This document shows, in pieces, positions 25,415-34,660 of a stretch of DNA of 64,000 nucleotides (positions are counted from its first letter, which is position 1; each line of letters opens with the position of its first letter). The translations under genes were made by a program, and so were the position numbers. The notes below the pieces were generated by a model, which was not told where the DNA came from, made no database searches, and was given only the letters and a program-made list of their open reading frames with translations. Location: contig NZ_JAHKQA010000004.1 in the NCBI RefSeq assembly GCF_018860705.1, positions 182,512-246,511 of the forward strand, given 5' to 3'. Source of the DNA: Citreicella sp. C3M06 (GTDB taxonomy: Bacteria > Pseudomonadota > Alphaproteobacteria > Rhodobacterales > Rhodobacteraceae).

Positions 25415-25520
25415 GGGGGCTCCGCCCCCGCCTTCGGCTCCCCCGGGATATTTTATGCCAGAAGAGGCCTCGGGCGCCGCGCCCTGAATTCTTCTGGCCC
25501 TAAATATCCCCGCCGGAGGC
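25415..25520 (+). repeat. Composite palindromic repeat, copy C, inside the ABC operon
   Basis: Hairpin GGGGGC-TCC-GCCCCC (25415-25429), arm CCCGGGATATTT-N3-GCCAGAAG, core GGGCGCCGCGCCC, inverted arm TTCTTCTGGCC-N2-AAATATCCC, ending CGCCGGAGGC. It occupies half of the 219-base gap between the ATPase and first permease genes, which are otherwise expected to be tightly spaced. As transcribed RNA it would form strong hairpins within the operon message. Confidence 0.85.
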
Positions 25521-25565
25521 CATCGCGCCCGCAGGGCGCGCCCCACCGAAACCGGAAGGCAAACC

Positions 25566-26657
25566 ATGGATAAGATGCCGGCCTGGGCCGATACGGTGCT
25601 TGTGCCCCTGATTTCGATTCTTCTGGCAGCGATTCTGTCAGCACTGGTGATCCTTGCCATTGGGGAGTCGCCTCTGGATGCGCTGAGCCTGATGATCGAA
25701 GGCGCGCTGATGCGCTCGTCAGGCTGGGGCTATACGCTGTATTACACCACGAATTTCATCTTCACCGGGCTCTGCGTCGCCATCGCCTTTCACGCCAGAA
25801 TGTTCAACATCGGCGGCGAGGGGCAGGCGATGTTGGGCGGGCTCGGGGTGGCGCTGGTCTGTCTCTACATCCCGTTCCCGCATTGGTCGCTGGCGTTGCT
25901 GGTGGCTGCCTTGGCCGCAGGGGCCTTTGGCGCGCTCTGGGCGCTGATCCCTGCGTATTTGCAGGCGAAACGCGGCAGCCATATCGTGATCACCACGATC
26001 ATGTTCAACTTCATCGCTGCCGCCGTGCTGAACTATGTGCTGGTCAACCTTCTGCGCCCGGTGGGTGCGATGGACCCGGCGACCGCGAATTTTCCCGAAG
26101 CGACCCATCTGCCGACCTTTCAGGACATGTTCGCAACAGCGGACAACCCACTGTTCCGGGGGTCGCCCGCCAATGTCACCTTCTTCCTTGCGGTGCTGGC
26201 CTGCGTCGCCTTCTGGCTGCTGATGTGGCGCACCCGGCTGGGCTACGAGATCCGCGCCTTTGGCCATTCGGAAACGGCGGCGAAATATGCCGGCATCTCG
26301 CCGGTGCGCATCACCGTGGTGGCGATGCTGATCTCGGGCGGGCTGGCCGGGCTGATGGCGCTGAACACCACCATGGGCGAGGCGGAACGGCTGGTGATGA
26401 ACGCCACCGAGGGCGCGGGGTTCATCGGCATTGCCGTGGCGCTGATGGGGCGCTCGCACCCGATCGGCATCTTCCTTGCGGCGCTGTTGTTCGGATTTCT
26501 CTATCAGGGCGGGGCCGAGCTGGCGCTCTGGACATCGATCCCGCGCGAGCTGATCACCGTGATTCAGGCGCTGGTGATCCTGTTCACCGGGGCGCTCGAC
26601 AACATGGTGCGGATGCCGCTTGAAAAGCTTTTCGCCGCCCGCAGAAAGGACGCCTGA
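25566..26657 (+). CDS. BMP-type ABC transporter permease 1
   Basis: A 363-residue inner-membrane protein with about nine hydrophobic segments, of the ribose/nucleoside permease family (BPD_transp_2). The block FHARMFNIGGEGQAMLGGLG at residues about 78-97 and GYEIRAFGHSETAAKYAGIS, which contacts the ATPase, are typical of the larger permease in Bmp systems. It overlaps the second permease gene by one base pair of codons (TGATG at 26655-26659). With the binding protein and ATPase it forms a nucleoside-type importer. Confidence 0.92.
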   Translation: MDKMPAWADTVLVPLISILLAAILSALVILAIGESPLDALSLMIEGALMRSSGWGYTLYYTTNFIFTGLCVAIAFHARMFNIGGEGQAMLGGLGVALVCLYIPFPHWSLALLVAALAAGAFGALWALIPAYLQAKRGSHIVITTIMFNFIAAAVLNYVLVNLLRPVGAMDPATANFPEATHLPTFQDMFATADNPLFRGSPANVTFFLAVLACVAFWLLMWRTRLGYEIRAFGHSETAAKYAGISPVRITVVAMLISGGLAGLMALNTTMGEAERLVMNATEGAGFIGIAVALMGRSHPIGIFLAALLFGFLYQGGAELALWTSIPRELITVIQALVILFTGALDNMVRMPLEKLFAARRKDA

Positions 26658-27622
26658 TGGATCTTGCGACGCTGCTTCAGGTGCTGGATTCCACCGTGCG
26701 GCTGGCCACGCCGCTGCTGCTGGCCTGCCTTGCGGGGCTGTTTTCCGAACGCTCGGGCGTGGTGGATATCGGGCTCGAAGGCAAGATGCTGGCCGCGGCC
26801 TTCGCCTCGGCGGCGGTGGCGGCACTCACCGGGTCGGTCTGGCTGGGCCTGCTGGCGGGGGTCGTCGCGTCGGTGCTGATGAGCCTCATTCACGGCTTGG
26901 CCTCGATCACCTTCCGGGGCAACCAGCTGATTTCCGGCGTGGCGATCAACTTCCTTGCCTCCGGCCTGACGGTGCTGATCGCGCAGGATCTGTTCGGGCA
27001 GGGCGGGCGCACGCCGTCGCTGATCGGTGCGGGACGGTTCGATCCGATCACCCTGCCATTCGCCGAGGCGTTGTCAGGGGTTCCGGTGCTTGGCCCGATC
27101 TACGCCGAGCTGATCTCGGGGCACAGCATCCTTGTTTACGTCGCCTTCGCGATGGTGCCGCTGAGCTGGTGGATCCTGTTCCGCACCCGCTTTGGCCTGC
27201 GCCTGCGCGCGGTGGGCGAATCGCCCGAGGCGGTCGATACGGCAGGCGTCTCGGTCACCGGGATGCGCTATGCGGCGGTGCTGATCTGCGGCGTGCTCTG
27301 CGGGCTGGCGGGGGCCTATCTTGCCACCGGGCTTCAGGCGGGGTTCGTGCGCGAAATGACGGCGGGGCGCGGCTATATCGCACTGGCGGCACTGATCTTT
27401 GCCAAGTGGCGGCCGGTTTATGCGCTCTGGGCCTGCCTGCTGTTCGGGCTGCTGCAGGCGGTGGCGCTGCGTTATCAGAACATCCATCTTGGCGGCATCA
27501 CCATCCCGGTACAGGTGATGGACGCGCTGCCCTATATTCTGACGGTGATCATCCTCGCGGGGTTTGTCGGCAAGGCGATCCCGCCCCGCGCTGGCGGCGA
27601 ACCCTATGTGAAAGAGCGCTAG
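26657..27622 (+). CDS. BMP-type ABC transporter permease 2
   Basis: A 321-residue inner-membrane permease of the same family as its neighbour. It has [20 protein letters not shown] in the first third, [16 protein letters not shown], and the ATPase-coupling [20 protein letters not shown] followed by [20 protein letters not shown]. The ATG overlaps the stop of the first permease, so the two subunits are translationally coupled and probably form a heterodimer. The operon ends here; fmt follows after 64 bases. Confidence 0.92.
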   Translation: MDLATLLQVLDSTVRLATPLLLACLAGLFSERSGVVDIGLEGKMLAAAFASAAVAALTGSVWLGLLAGVVASVLMSLIHGLASITFRGNQLISGVAINFLASGLTVLIAQDLFGQGGRTPSLIGAGRFDPITLPFAEALSGVPVLGPIYAELISGHSILVYVAFAMVPLSWWILFRTRFGLRLRAVGESPEAVDTAGVSVTGMRYAAVLICGVLCGLAGAYLATGLQAGFVREMTAGRGYIALAALIFAKWRPVYALWACLLFGLLQAVALRYQNIHLGGITIPVQVMDALPYILTVIILAGFVGKAIPPRAGGEPYVKER

Positions 27623-27686
27623 GCGTCTGGCATCCTTGCGCCCAAGCCTCTATCTCGGGGGGGAGGGCTGCAAGAGGATGGACAGG

Positions 27687-28601
27687 ATGCGCGTGATCTT
27701 CATGGGAACCCCCGAGTTTTCGGTGCCGGTGCTGGATGCGCTGATCGAGGCCGGGCACGAGATCGCTGCCGTCTACTGTCAGCCGCCCCGCCCTGCCGGG
27801 CGCGGCAAAAAGGACCGGCCGACGCCGGTGCATGCCCGCGCCGAGGCGCTGGGTCTGACAGTCCGACACCCGGTCAGCCTGAAATCCGCCGAAGAACAGG
27901 CCCGGTTTGCGGCGCTGAATGCGGATGTGGCGGTGGTGGTCGCCTACGGGTTGATCCTGCCGCAGGCGGTGCTGGACGCACCGTCGAAGGGCTGCCTCAA
28001 TATCCACGCCTCGCTGCTGCCCCGCTGGCGCGGGGCTGCGCCGATCCACCGCGCCATCATGGCTGGCGATGCGCAAACCGGCATCTGCATTATGCAGATG
28101 GAAGCCGGGCTCGACACCGGCCCTGTGCTGATGCGCAAGAGCATTCCGATCGGCGCCGAAGACACCACCGGCGAACTGCACGACCGGCTTTCGGCACTTG
28201 GCGCGACACTGATCACCGAGGCGCTAGATGCGCTGAACACCCTCAGGCCCACGCCGCAACCCGAAGACGGTGTGACCTACGCCAGCAAGATCGACAAATC
28301 CGAGGCGGCCATCGACTGGACTCGCCCGGCAGAGGATATCTCGCGCCAGATCCGCGGCCTGTCCCCGTTCCCGGGCGCGTGGACCATGTTTGGAAATGAG
28401 CGCATCAAGCTGCTCGGGGCTCGCCCGGCCGACGGTGCAGGTGTTCCGGGCGAGGCCCTCGATGATGCCTTCACGCTCGCCTGCGGAACCGGAGCGCTGA
28501 GGATCACCCGCGCACAGCGGGCCGGCAAGGGCGCGCAGGATGCCGAGACCTTTCTGCGCGGCATGGCCATAAGGCGCGGCAGCAAGCTGGGGGTGAACTG
28601 A
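27687..28601 (+). CDS. fmt: Methionyl-tRNA formyltransferase
   Basis: I start it at the ATG at 27687 ([16 protein letters not shown]), with AAGAGG 9 bases upstream; an ATG 9 bases earlier is possible. The 304-residue enzyme formylates initiator Met-tRNA using 10-formyl-tetrahydrofolate. The hydrolase-like formyltransferase domain has [20 protein letters not shown] (catalytic Asn and His) and the Asp-containing GLDTGPVL; the C-terminal tRNA-binding domain follows from about residue 205. fmt is usually with def; here no def is adjacent. Confidence 0.96.
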   Translation: MRVIFMGTPEFSVPVLDALIEAGHEIAAVYCQPPRPAGRGKKDRPTPVHARAEALGLTVRHPVSLKSAEEQARFAALNADVAVVVAYGLILPQAVLDAPSKGCLNIHASLLPRWRGAAPIHRAIMAGDAQTGICIMQMEAGLDTGPVLMRKSIPIGAEDTTGELHDRLSALGATLITEALDALNTLRPTPQPEDGVTYASKIDKSEAAIDWTRPAEDISRQIRGLSPFPGAWTMFGNERIKLLGARPADGAGVPGEALDDAFTLACGTGALRITRAQRAGKGAQDAETFLRGMAIRRGSKLGVN

Positions 28602-28843
28602 TGTTCCCGGTGATGATCGGTACGGTCGTGATCGCAGGCATCGTCGGCTACGCATCCGAACGTACCGGCTTTACCCGCAATGGAATCCTGCAAAGCATCA
28701 TCATTTGTATCGGCGGCGCATTTCTTGCCTATTTCGTGCGGCTGATGTTCGGGATCGGTTTCGGCTCGCCGGGCCTCAACGCGATCGCCAGCTCGATCGG
28801 GGCGCTGATCATCGTGCCAACCCACTGGCGCCCACGCCGCTGA
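28601..28843 (+). CDS. Small GlsB/YeaQ/YmgE-like membrane protein
   Basis: An 80-residue protein whose ATG overlaps the fmt stop (TGATG). Three hydrophobic segments rich in Gly, Ile and Ala (IGTVVIAGIVGYA, SIIICIGGAFLAYFV, LNAIASSIGALIIV) resemble the transglycosylase-associated / GlsB family of small stress-related membrane proteins. No enzyme motif is present. Identification rests on size and glycine-rich spans and is moderate. Confidence 0.65.
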   Translation: MFPVMIGTVVIAGIVGYASERTGFTRNGILQSIIICIGGAFLAYFVRLMFGIGFGSPGLNAIASSIGALIIVPTHWRPRR

Positions 28844-28867
28844 CCTGCGCCCGGCGACAACGAACGG

Positions 28868-28976
28868 CCTGCCTCCGGCGGGGATATTTTTTGCCAGAAG
28901 AAGATTGGGCGCGGCGCCTGGGTTTCTTCTGGCCTCAAATATCCCGGGGGGCGCGAAGCGCGGGGGCAGCGCCCCC
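28868..28976 (-). repeat. Composite palindromic repeat, copy D
   Basis: Begins CTGCCTCCGGCGGGGATATTT, then GCCAGAAGAA, core GGGCGCGGCGCC, inverted arm TTCTTCTGGCC-N2-AAATATCCC and hairpin GGGGGC-AGC-GCCCCC (28962-28976). Same orientation as copy A. It lies in the intergenic region before cysS. Confidence 0.85.
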
Positions 28977-29163
28977 TCGGCGCTCGACATCGGGTGGTTT
29001 CGCTGCTAGGCAACGCGGCATGATCAGATGCGCATTCATTACCTGCTGCATTCCCTGCTGACACCTGTCGGGTCCGCCCGACCTGTGGCGGGACGGTCAT
29101 CTATTTCCTTCGGGCTCCGAAGTTGATACCCCCGCCGCGATCTTCCGTGCGAAGGAGCGCGCC

Positions 29164-30651
29164 ATGGATATCTTCCTGACCAATACCCGCACCCGGGCGA
29201 AGGAGTTGTTCTCTCCCATCGATCCCATGAACGTGCGCATCTACGTCTGCGGGCCGACCGTCTATGATCGCGCCCATATGGGCAATGCACGGGCGGCGAT
29301 CGTGTTCGACATGCTTGTGCGGCTGATGCGGCATGTCTACGGCGCTGATCATGTCACCTATGTGCGCAACTTCACCGATGTGGATGACAAGATCAACGCG
29401 CGGGCCGCGCAGACCGGCGAGCCGATTTCGGCGATCACCGCGCGCACGACGCAATGGTATCTCGATGACATGGCGGCGCTCGGGGTGCTTGAGCCTGATC
29501 ACATGCCGCGCGCGACGCAGTACATCCCGCAGATGATCGCCATGATCGAGGGGCTGATCGACAGCGGCCATGCCTATGCCGCCGACGGGCATGTGCTGTT
29601 TTCCGTGTCGAGCTATGAGAAATATGGCGCGCTGTCGGGGCGGTCGGTCGATGACATGATCGCCGGGGCGCGGGTCGAGGTAGCGCCCTACAAGCGCGAT
29701 CCGATGGATTTCGTGTTGTGGAAGCCGTCTTCGGAGGATCTGCCCGGATGGGACAGCCCTTGGGGGCGCGGGCGGCCGGGCTGGCATATCGAATGCTCGG
29801 CGATGGCGGATGATCTGCTGTGGCGGAGGCCGCTCGAGCAAGATCGGCTGTCGGAAGAGGCGAAGCTGCGGCCGCATGTCTTCGACATTCACGGCGGCGG
29901 CAACGACTTGGCCTTTCCGCACCACGAAAACGAGATCGCCCAGAGTTGCTGCGCCAACCATACGCAGGTCATGGCGAATGTCTGGCTGCACAATGAAATG
30001 CTTCAGGTCGAAGGCAAGAAGATGTCGAAGTCTCTCGGCAATTTCTTCACCGTGCGTGACCTGCTGGATCAGGGCATCCCGGGCGAGGTGATCCGCTTTG
30101 CGTTCCTGTCGACGCATTATCGCAAGCCGATGGACTGGACGGCGGAGAGGGCGGCTCAGGCTCAAAAGACCCTTCATCGCTGGAGAGGGTTGTTCAAGGG
30201 GATTGCGCCGAGCGAGCCCTATGAGGAAGTCCTCAAATTGCTTGCCGATGATCTGAACACGGCGGGTGCTTTGAACCACCTCTCACATCTCGGTCAAGCG
30301 CTCTACACCATGGCGCATGGCCGGGCGTCCGCCCCATTCGAGACTCCCGCTGTCGAAGATGTCGGCGCAGAGTGGTTTGAAAACGCAAGTAAATTTGTAG
30401 CATCTGCGCAGCTTCTTGGCCTGCTTGAACCCGCACTCGGGAACTGGGCTGAACTGTCCGTGGACCTGTCGGCCCATGCCGACCGCCTTTCCTCAGTACG
30501 CGCCGACGCCATGCAATCCAAGGATTTCTCGGAAGTCGACCGCCTGAAACAAGTCCTCATCGCCGCAGGTGTCGAGGTGCGCATGTCCAAGGCGGGCGTC
30601 GAGCTGGTGCCGGGCTCCGGTTTCGATCCGGCGAAGCTGGAGGGGCTGTGA
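29164..30651 (+). CDS. cysS: Cysteine-tRNA ligase
   Basis: A 495-residue class I aminoacyl-tRNA synthetase that charges tRNA-Cys. The HIGH-type signature is [13 protein letters not shown] at residues about 37-49 and the KMSKS signature is [11 protein letters not shown] near residue 284. Zinc ligands are expected at Cys of VCGPTVYD, Cys of [11 protein letters not shown], and His/Glu of [10 protein letters not shown], all present. The length is normal (about 460-500). It is followed without gap by cimA (TGATG at 30649-30653), the two forming an operon. Confidence 0.97.
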   Translation: MDIFLTNTRTRAKELFSPIDPMNVRIYVCGPTVYDRAHMGNARAAIVFDMLVRLMRHVYGADHVTYVRNFTDVDDKINARAAQTGEPISAITARTTQWYLDDMAALGVLEPDHMPRATQYIPQMIAMIEGLIDSGHAYAADGHVLFSVSSYEKYGALSGRSVDDMIAGARVEVAPYKRDPMDFVLWKPSSEDLPGWDSPWGRGRPGWHIECSAMADDLLWRRPLEQDRLSEEAKLRPHVFDIHGGGNDLAFPHHENEIAQSCCANHTQVMANVWLHNEMLQVEGKKMSKSLGNFFTVRDLLDQGIPGEVIRFAFLSTHYRKPMDWTAERAAQAQKTLHRWRGLFKGIAPSEPYEEVLKLLADDLNTAGALNHLSHLGQALYTMAHGRASAPFETPAVEDVGAEWFENASKFVASAQLLGLLEPALGNWAELSVDLSAHADRLSSVRADAMQSKDFSEVDRLKQVLIAAGVEVRMSKAGVELVPGSGFDPAKLEGL

Positions 30652-32270
30652 TGGCCGAAAAGCTCTACCTCTACGACACCACTCTGCGTGACGGGCAGCA
30701 GACGCAGGGGGTGCAGTTTTCCACCGCCGAGAAACTGCGCATTGCCGAGGCGCTGGATGCGCTTGGCGTCGATTATATCGAGGGCGGCTGGCCGGGGGCG
30801 AACCCCACGGACAGTGCCTTTTTCGAGGAGGCTCCGGCGAGCCGCGCCGTGATGACGGCCTTTGGGATGACCAAGCGAGCCGGGCGCTCGGCTGAAAATG
30901 ACGATGTGCTGTCGGCGGTTCTGAATGCCGGGACGCCGGCGGTCTGTCTGGTTGGCAAGACGCATGATTTCCATGTGACCGCCGCGCTTGGCATCGAGCT
31001 TTCGGAGAATGTCGCGAATATCCGGGCCTCGGTTGCGCATATCGTGGCGCAGGGGCGCGAGGCGTTGTTTGACGCCGAGCATTTCTTTGACGGCTGGAAG
31101 GCGAATGCGCCCTACGCGCTGGAGTGTCTGCACGCGGCGCTCGAGGCGGGGGCGCGCTGGATCGTGCTGTGCGACACCAATGGCGGTACGCTGCCGTATG
31201 AGATCTATCGGATCGTGGCCGAGGTGATCGCGGGCGGCATCCCCGGCGAGCGGCTCGGCATCCACACCCATAACGACACCGAGAACGCCGTCGCCTGTTC
31301 GCTGGCCGCTGTCGATGCCGGGGTGCGGCAGGTGCAGGGCACGCTCAACGGGCTGGGCGAACGCTGCGGCAATGCCAACCTGACCTCGCTGATCCCGACC
31401 TTGCTGCTCAAGGAGCCTTATGCCAGTCGCTACGACATCAATGTCAGCCGCGATGCGCTTGAGGCGTTGACCCAGACCAGCCGGATGCTGGACGAGGTGC
31501 TCAACCGGGTGCCGATGCGGCAGGCGCCCTATGTCGGCTCTTCGGCCTTTGCCCACAAGGCCGGGCTGCACGCGAGCGCGATCCTCAAGGACCCGACGAC
31601 CTACGAGCATGTCGATCCTGCCACGGTCGGCAATCGCCGCGTTATTCCGATGTCGAACCAGGCGGGGCAATCGAATCTGCGCCGCCGGTTGGCCGAGGCG
31701 GGGCTGGAGGTTGCGCCGGGCGATCCGGCGCTGGCCCGCATCCTTGACGAGATCAAGGCGCGCGAGGCGCAGGGCTATACTTATGACACCGCGCAGGCGT
31801 CTTTCGAGCTGCTGGCGCGCGAGATCCTCGGGCGGCTGCCGAGCTATTTCGAGGTCAAGCGCTACCGCGTCACCATCGAGCGGCGCAAGAACAAGTACGA
31901 CCGGATGGTGTCTCTCTCCGAAGCCGTTGTGGTGGTGAAGGTCGACGGCGAGAAGAAGCTGTCGGTATCGGACAGTCTCGACAACGAGGGCTTTGACCGC
32001 GGGCCAGTGAATGCGCTGTCCAAGGCGCTGGCCAAGGATCTCGGGCGCTATCAGTCGATCATCGACGACATGCGACTGGTGGATTTCAAGGTGCGGATCA
32101 CGCAGGGCGGCACCGAGGCGGTCACCCGGGTGATCATCGACAGTCAGGACGGGCGAGGGCGGCGCTGGCAGACGGTTGGCGTCAGTGCAAACATCGTCGA
32201 TGCCTCGTTCGAGGCGCTGCTGGATTCGGTGCGCTGGAAGCTGATCCGTGATTGCGGCGAGGGGGCTTGA
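30651..32270 (+). CDS. cimA: (R)-citramalate synthase
   Basis: A 539-residue member of the isopropylmalate/homocitrate synthase family; I start at the ATG overlapping the cysS stop, with GGAGGGG upstream. The catalytic domain begins LYDTTLRDGQQTQGVQFST, has YIEGGWPGANPTD, and the metal-binding HTHNDTENAVACSLAA. The long C-terminal part (about residues 400-539) is the LeuA-type allosteric/dimer domain (VKRYRVTIERRKN). GGWPG rather than GFP is a mark of the citramalate synthase subgroup. It condenses pyruvate and acetyl-CoA into citramalate for isoleucine synthesis. Confidence 0.93.
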   Translation: MAEKLYLYDTTLRDGQQTQGVQFSTAEKLRIAEALDALGVDYIEGGWPGANPTDSAFFEEAPASRAVMTAFGMTKRAGRSAENDDVLSAVLNAGTPAVCLVGKTHDFHVTAALGIELSENVANIRASVAHIVAQGREALFDAEHFFDGWKANAPYALECLHAALEAGARWIVLCDTNGGTLPYEIYRIVAEVIAGGIPGERLGIHTHNDTENAVACSLAAVDAGVRQVQGTLNGLGERCGNANLTSLIPTLLLKEPYASRYDINVSRDALEALTQTSRMLDEVLNRVPMRQAPYVGSSAFAHKAGLHASAILKDPTTYEHVDPATVGNRRVIPMSNQAGQSNLRRRLAEAGLEVAPGDPALARILDEIKAREAQGYTYDTAQASFELLAREILGRLPSYFEVKRYRVTIERRKNKYDRMVSLSEAVVVVKVDGEKKLSVSDSLDNEGFDRGPVNALSKALAKDLGRYQSIIDDMRLVDFKVRITQGGTEAVTRVIIDSQDGRGRRWQTVGVSANIVDASFEALLDSVRWKLIRDCGEGA

Positions 32271-32285
32271 TGGGCATGCGCGGCC

Positions 32286-33047
32286 ATGCAGTTTGACGAC
32301 GACCTGACTGCCTGCGCCGGGCTGGTCGAGCGCGGCGATCCGGATCGCTTTGCCGCCGCCATGGCTGCGCCTGCCCCGGCGCGGGCGGTGCTGTTCCCGC
32401 TGTACGCCTTCAATCTCGAGGTCGCGCGCGCGCCATGGGTCACGCAAGAGACGATGATCGCCGAAATGCGTCTGCAATGGTGGCGCGATGCGCTGGAGGA
32501 GATCCGCGAGGGCGGCACCGTACGCCGCCACGAGGTGGTCACGCCGCTGGCCGGTGTTCTGGACGCAGAGGGCGCGGCGCTGCTGGATCGACTGGTCGGC
32601 GCGCGGCGCTGGGACATCTACAAGGACGCCTTCGAGGATGCGGCGCATTTCACCCGCTATATCGAGGAAACCTCGGGGCATCTGGTGCTTGCCGCAGGGC
32701 GTGCGCTTGGTGGGCTGCCCGAGCAGGTGGCGCTGGATGCAGGCTATGCATCGGGGCTGGCGCAATTCCTGCGGGCGGTGCCCGATCTGGAAGCGCAGGG
32801 CAGGGTGCCGTTGGTCGATGGCCGCCTTGACGCGGTGGCGGCGCTGGCGCGCGGCGGGCTTGAACGGCTGGCACGGGTGCGCGCCTCGGGGGTGCGAAAC
32901 CCGGCATTGCTGGCCTGCTGGCAGGCTGGTCCATTGCTGCGGCAGGCAGCGCGCGAGCCGGGCCGGGTTGCTGCAGGCGCCTTGCAGCTTTCGGAATTCC
33001 GCCGCAGGGCAGGGTTGATGGCCGCGGCGCTGCGCGGTCGGATCTGA
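32286..33047 (+). CDS. Squalene/phytoene synthase-family protein, NDUFAF6-like
   Basis: A 253-residue all-alpha protein of the squalene/phytoene synthase family. RLQWWRDALEEI and LFPLYAFNLEVARAPW match the subgroup that includes the mitochondrial complex I assembly factor NDUFAF6 more than carotenoid enzymes. The two Asp-rich motifs (DxxxD) that bind prenyl diphosphate magnesium in true synthases are not evident: one would expect them near residues 40 and 160. So it probably is not a carotenoid enzyme, and no other carotenoid genes are near. Genuine crtB should be elsewhere if this organism is pigmented. Confidence 0.8.
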   Translation: MQFDDDLTACAGLVERGDPDRFAAAMAAPAPARAVLFPLYAFNLEVARAPWVTQETMIAEMRLQWWRDALEEIREGGTVRRHEVVTPLAGVLDAEGAALLDRLVGARRWDIYKDAFEDAAHFTRYIEETSGHLVLAAGRALGGLPEQVALDAGYASGLAQFLRAVPDLEAQGRVPLVDGRLDAVAALARGGLERLARVRASGVRNPALLACWQAGPLLRQAAREPGRVAAGALQLSEFRRRAGLMAAALRGRI

Positions 33048-33098
33048 CTTGCCTGCCGGGCCGCGGACCGGCATCAATCGTGATCAAAGGAGACGTTC

Positions 33099-33560
33099 AT
33101 GCTCGAGATCCGCAAACTTTGCCCCACCGCCGTACTACCGGCGCGGGCCACGCCCGGCGCTGCGGGATATGACCTGTCCGCCTGCCTGCGCGACGAGAAC
33201 GACGCGCCGCGCTCGGCCTTTGCCGAAGCCGGCGCGGTGATCGAGCCGGGGGCGCGGGCGATGGTGCCGCTGGGGATTTCGGTGGCGCTGCCGCCCGAGA
33301 CCTATGGGCGGATCGGGCCGCGCTCTGGCCTTGCGGTGCGCCATTGCGTCGATACCGCGGCGGGGATCGTCGATATGGATTACCGCGGCGAGCTGCACGT
33401 GGTGCTGGTGAACAATGGCCCGGCGCCCTACGTGGTCGAGCACGGCGCGCGGGTGGCGCAGCTGGTGATCGAGCGCATCGCGCTGCCCGAGGTGGTCGAG
33501 GTCGAGAGGCTGTCCGACACCGCGCGCGGCAGCGGCGGGTTCGGATCCACGGGGGCCTGA
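33099..33560 (+). CDS. dut: dUTP diphosphatase
   Basis: A 153-residue trimeric dUTPase. The five conserved motifs are present in order: ATPGAAGYDLSA (1), PLGISVALP (2, with GRIGPRSGLAVRH as 2-3), VDTAAGIVDMDYRGELHVVLVN (3), GARVAQLVIERI (4) and RGSGGFGSTG (5). It splits dUTP to dUMP and pyrophosphate, keeping uracil out of DNA and feeding thymidylate synthesis. GGAG lies 6-9 bases before the start. Its stop overlaps the start of the MoeB-like gene (TGATG). Confidence 0.97.
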   Translation: MLEIRKLCPTAVLPARATPGAAGYDLSACLRDENDAPRSAFAEAGAVIEPGARAMVPLGISVALPPETYGRIGPRSGLAVRHCVDTAAGIVDMDYRGELHVVLVNNGPAPYVVEHGARVAQLVIERIALPEVVEVERLSDTARGSGGFGSTGA

Positions 33561-34600
33561 TGCTGATGCTGGCGCTGATCGTCATCGTTGCGGGGATCTG
33601 GGGGCTGGGGCATCTGATGGGTGCGTCGCGCAAGGCGCGGCTGGTGTTGCTGGCCGGGCTGTATCTTGTGTTGCTGCTGACCCATCTGGTGTTGCCCGAC
33701 GGTCATCCGATCCGGGCGCAGACCGGGGGCAGCGTTGCGCCATGGCTGATCCTTGGCGGCTTTGGCGCGCTTGGCGCGGGCTATGCGCTGGTCTTGCGGC
33801 GGCTGAGGGCGCGGGCGGCGGTGCAGGCGGCCTCGCCCGAGCGGCCCGGGAGCTTTTCTGCCGCCGAGCTGGACCGCTACGCGCGCCACATCATGCTGCG
33901 CGAGCTGGGCGGGCCAGGGCAGAAGGCCCTGCGCGAGGCCCGTGTGCTGGTGATCGGCGCAGGCGGGCTTGGTGCGCCGGCGCTGCAATATCTGGCGGCG
34001 GCCGGCGTCGGGACCATCGGCGTGATCGACGGCGATACGGTCGAGAATTCCAACCTGCAGCGGCAGATCATCCACTCCGATGCGCGCATCGGCATGCCCA
34101 AGGTGTTCTCGGCGCAGGCGGCGATGGAGGCGCTGAACCCGTTCGTGACCGTCCGACCCTATCATCGCAGGCTCGATGCGGAGACGGCAGAGGCGCTGTT
34201 TGCCGATTATGATCTGATCCTTGACGGCACCGACAATTTCGCCACGCGCTATCTTGCCAACGACGCCGCGGTGGCGATGGGCAAGCCGCTGATTTCCGGG
34301 GCGCTCAGCCAGTGGGAAGGGCAGATTTCGGTGTTTGCGCCCGCGCGCGGGGCGCCGTGCTATCGCTGCATCTTTCCCGAAGCGCCTGCCGCCGGGCTGG
34401 CCCCAAGCTGCGCCGAGGCAGGCGTGCTGGGCCCGCTGCCGGGGGTGATCGGGGCGATGATGGCGGTCGAGGCGGTCAAGCTGATCGCGGGCGCGGGCCA
34501 GCCGCTGCTGGGCGAGATGTTGATCTATGACGCGCTCTGGGGCGAGACCCGCAAGATCGCGCTCAAGCGCCGGACGGGCTGCGCCACCTGCGGCGGCTGA
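33560..34600 (+). CDS. moeB: MoeB/ThiF-family sulfur-carrier adenylyltransferase with N-terminal membrane segments
   Basis: A 346-residue protein whose ATG overlaps the dut stop. Residues 1-70 hold two or three hydrophobic segments (MLALIVIVAGIWGLGHL, LVLLAGLYLVLLLTHLVL), an unusual addition. From about residue 95 it is a regular E1-like enzyme: RHIMLRELGGPGQ, the ATP-site VIGAGGLGAPALQYLAAAGVG, NLQRQIIH, and the active-site Cys region SCAEAGVLGPLPG. The zinc pairs CYRC and CATC are present. It should adenylate the C-terminal glycine of MoaD or ThiS; which partner is uncertain because neither is in the window. Confidence 0.87.
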   Translation: MLMLALIVIVAGIWGLGHLMGASRKARLVLLAGLYLVLLLTHLVLPDGHPIRAQTGGSVAPWLILGGFGALGAGYALVLRRLRARAAVQAASPERPGSFSAAELDRYARHIMLRELGGPGQKALREARVLVIGAGGLGAPALQYLAAAGVGTIGVIDGDTVENSNLQRQIIHSDARIGMPKVFSAQAAMEALNPFVTVRPYHRRLDAETAEALFADYDLILDGTDNFATRYLANDAAVAMGKPLISGALSQWEGQISVFAPARGAPCYRCIFPEAPAAGLAPSCAEAGVLGPLPGVIGAMMAVEAVKLIAGAGQPLLGEMLIYDALWGETRKIALKRRTGCATCGG

Positions 34601-34660
34601 TCTTGCACCCGGCGTGCGGTGGCGGGTACTCTGACGCGGACCTCACCGGGAATCCCAGAC

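Noticed and set aside
30303..33077. A 924-codon open frame on the minus strand across cysS, cimA and the NDUFAF6-like gene.
   Set aside because: It is antisense to three genes with strong family motifs; no ribosome site or known domain; GC-rich codon shadow.
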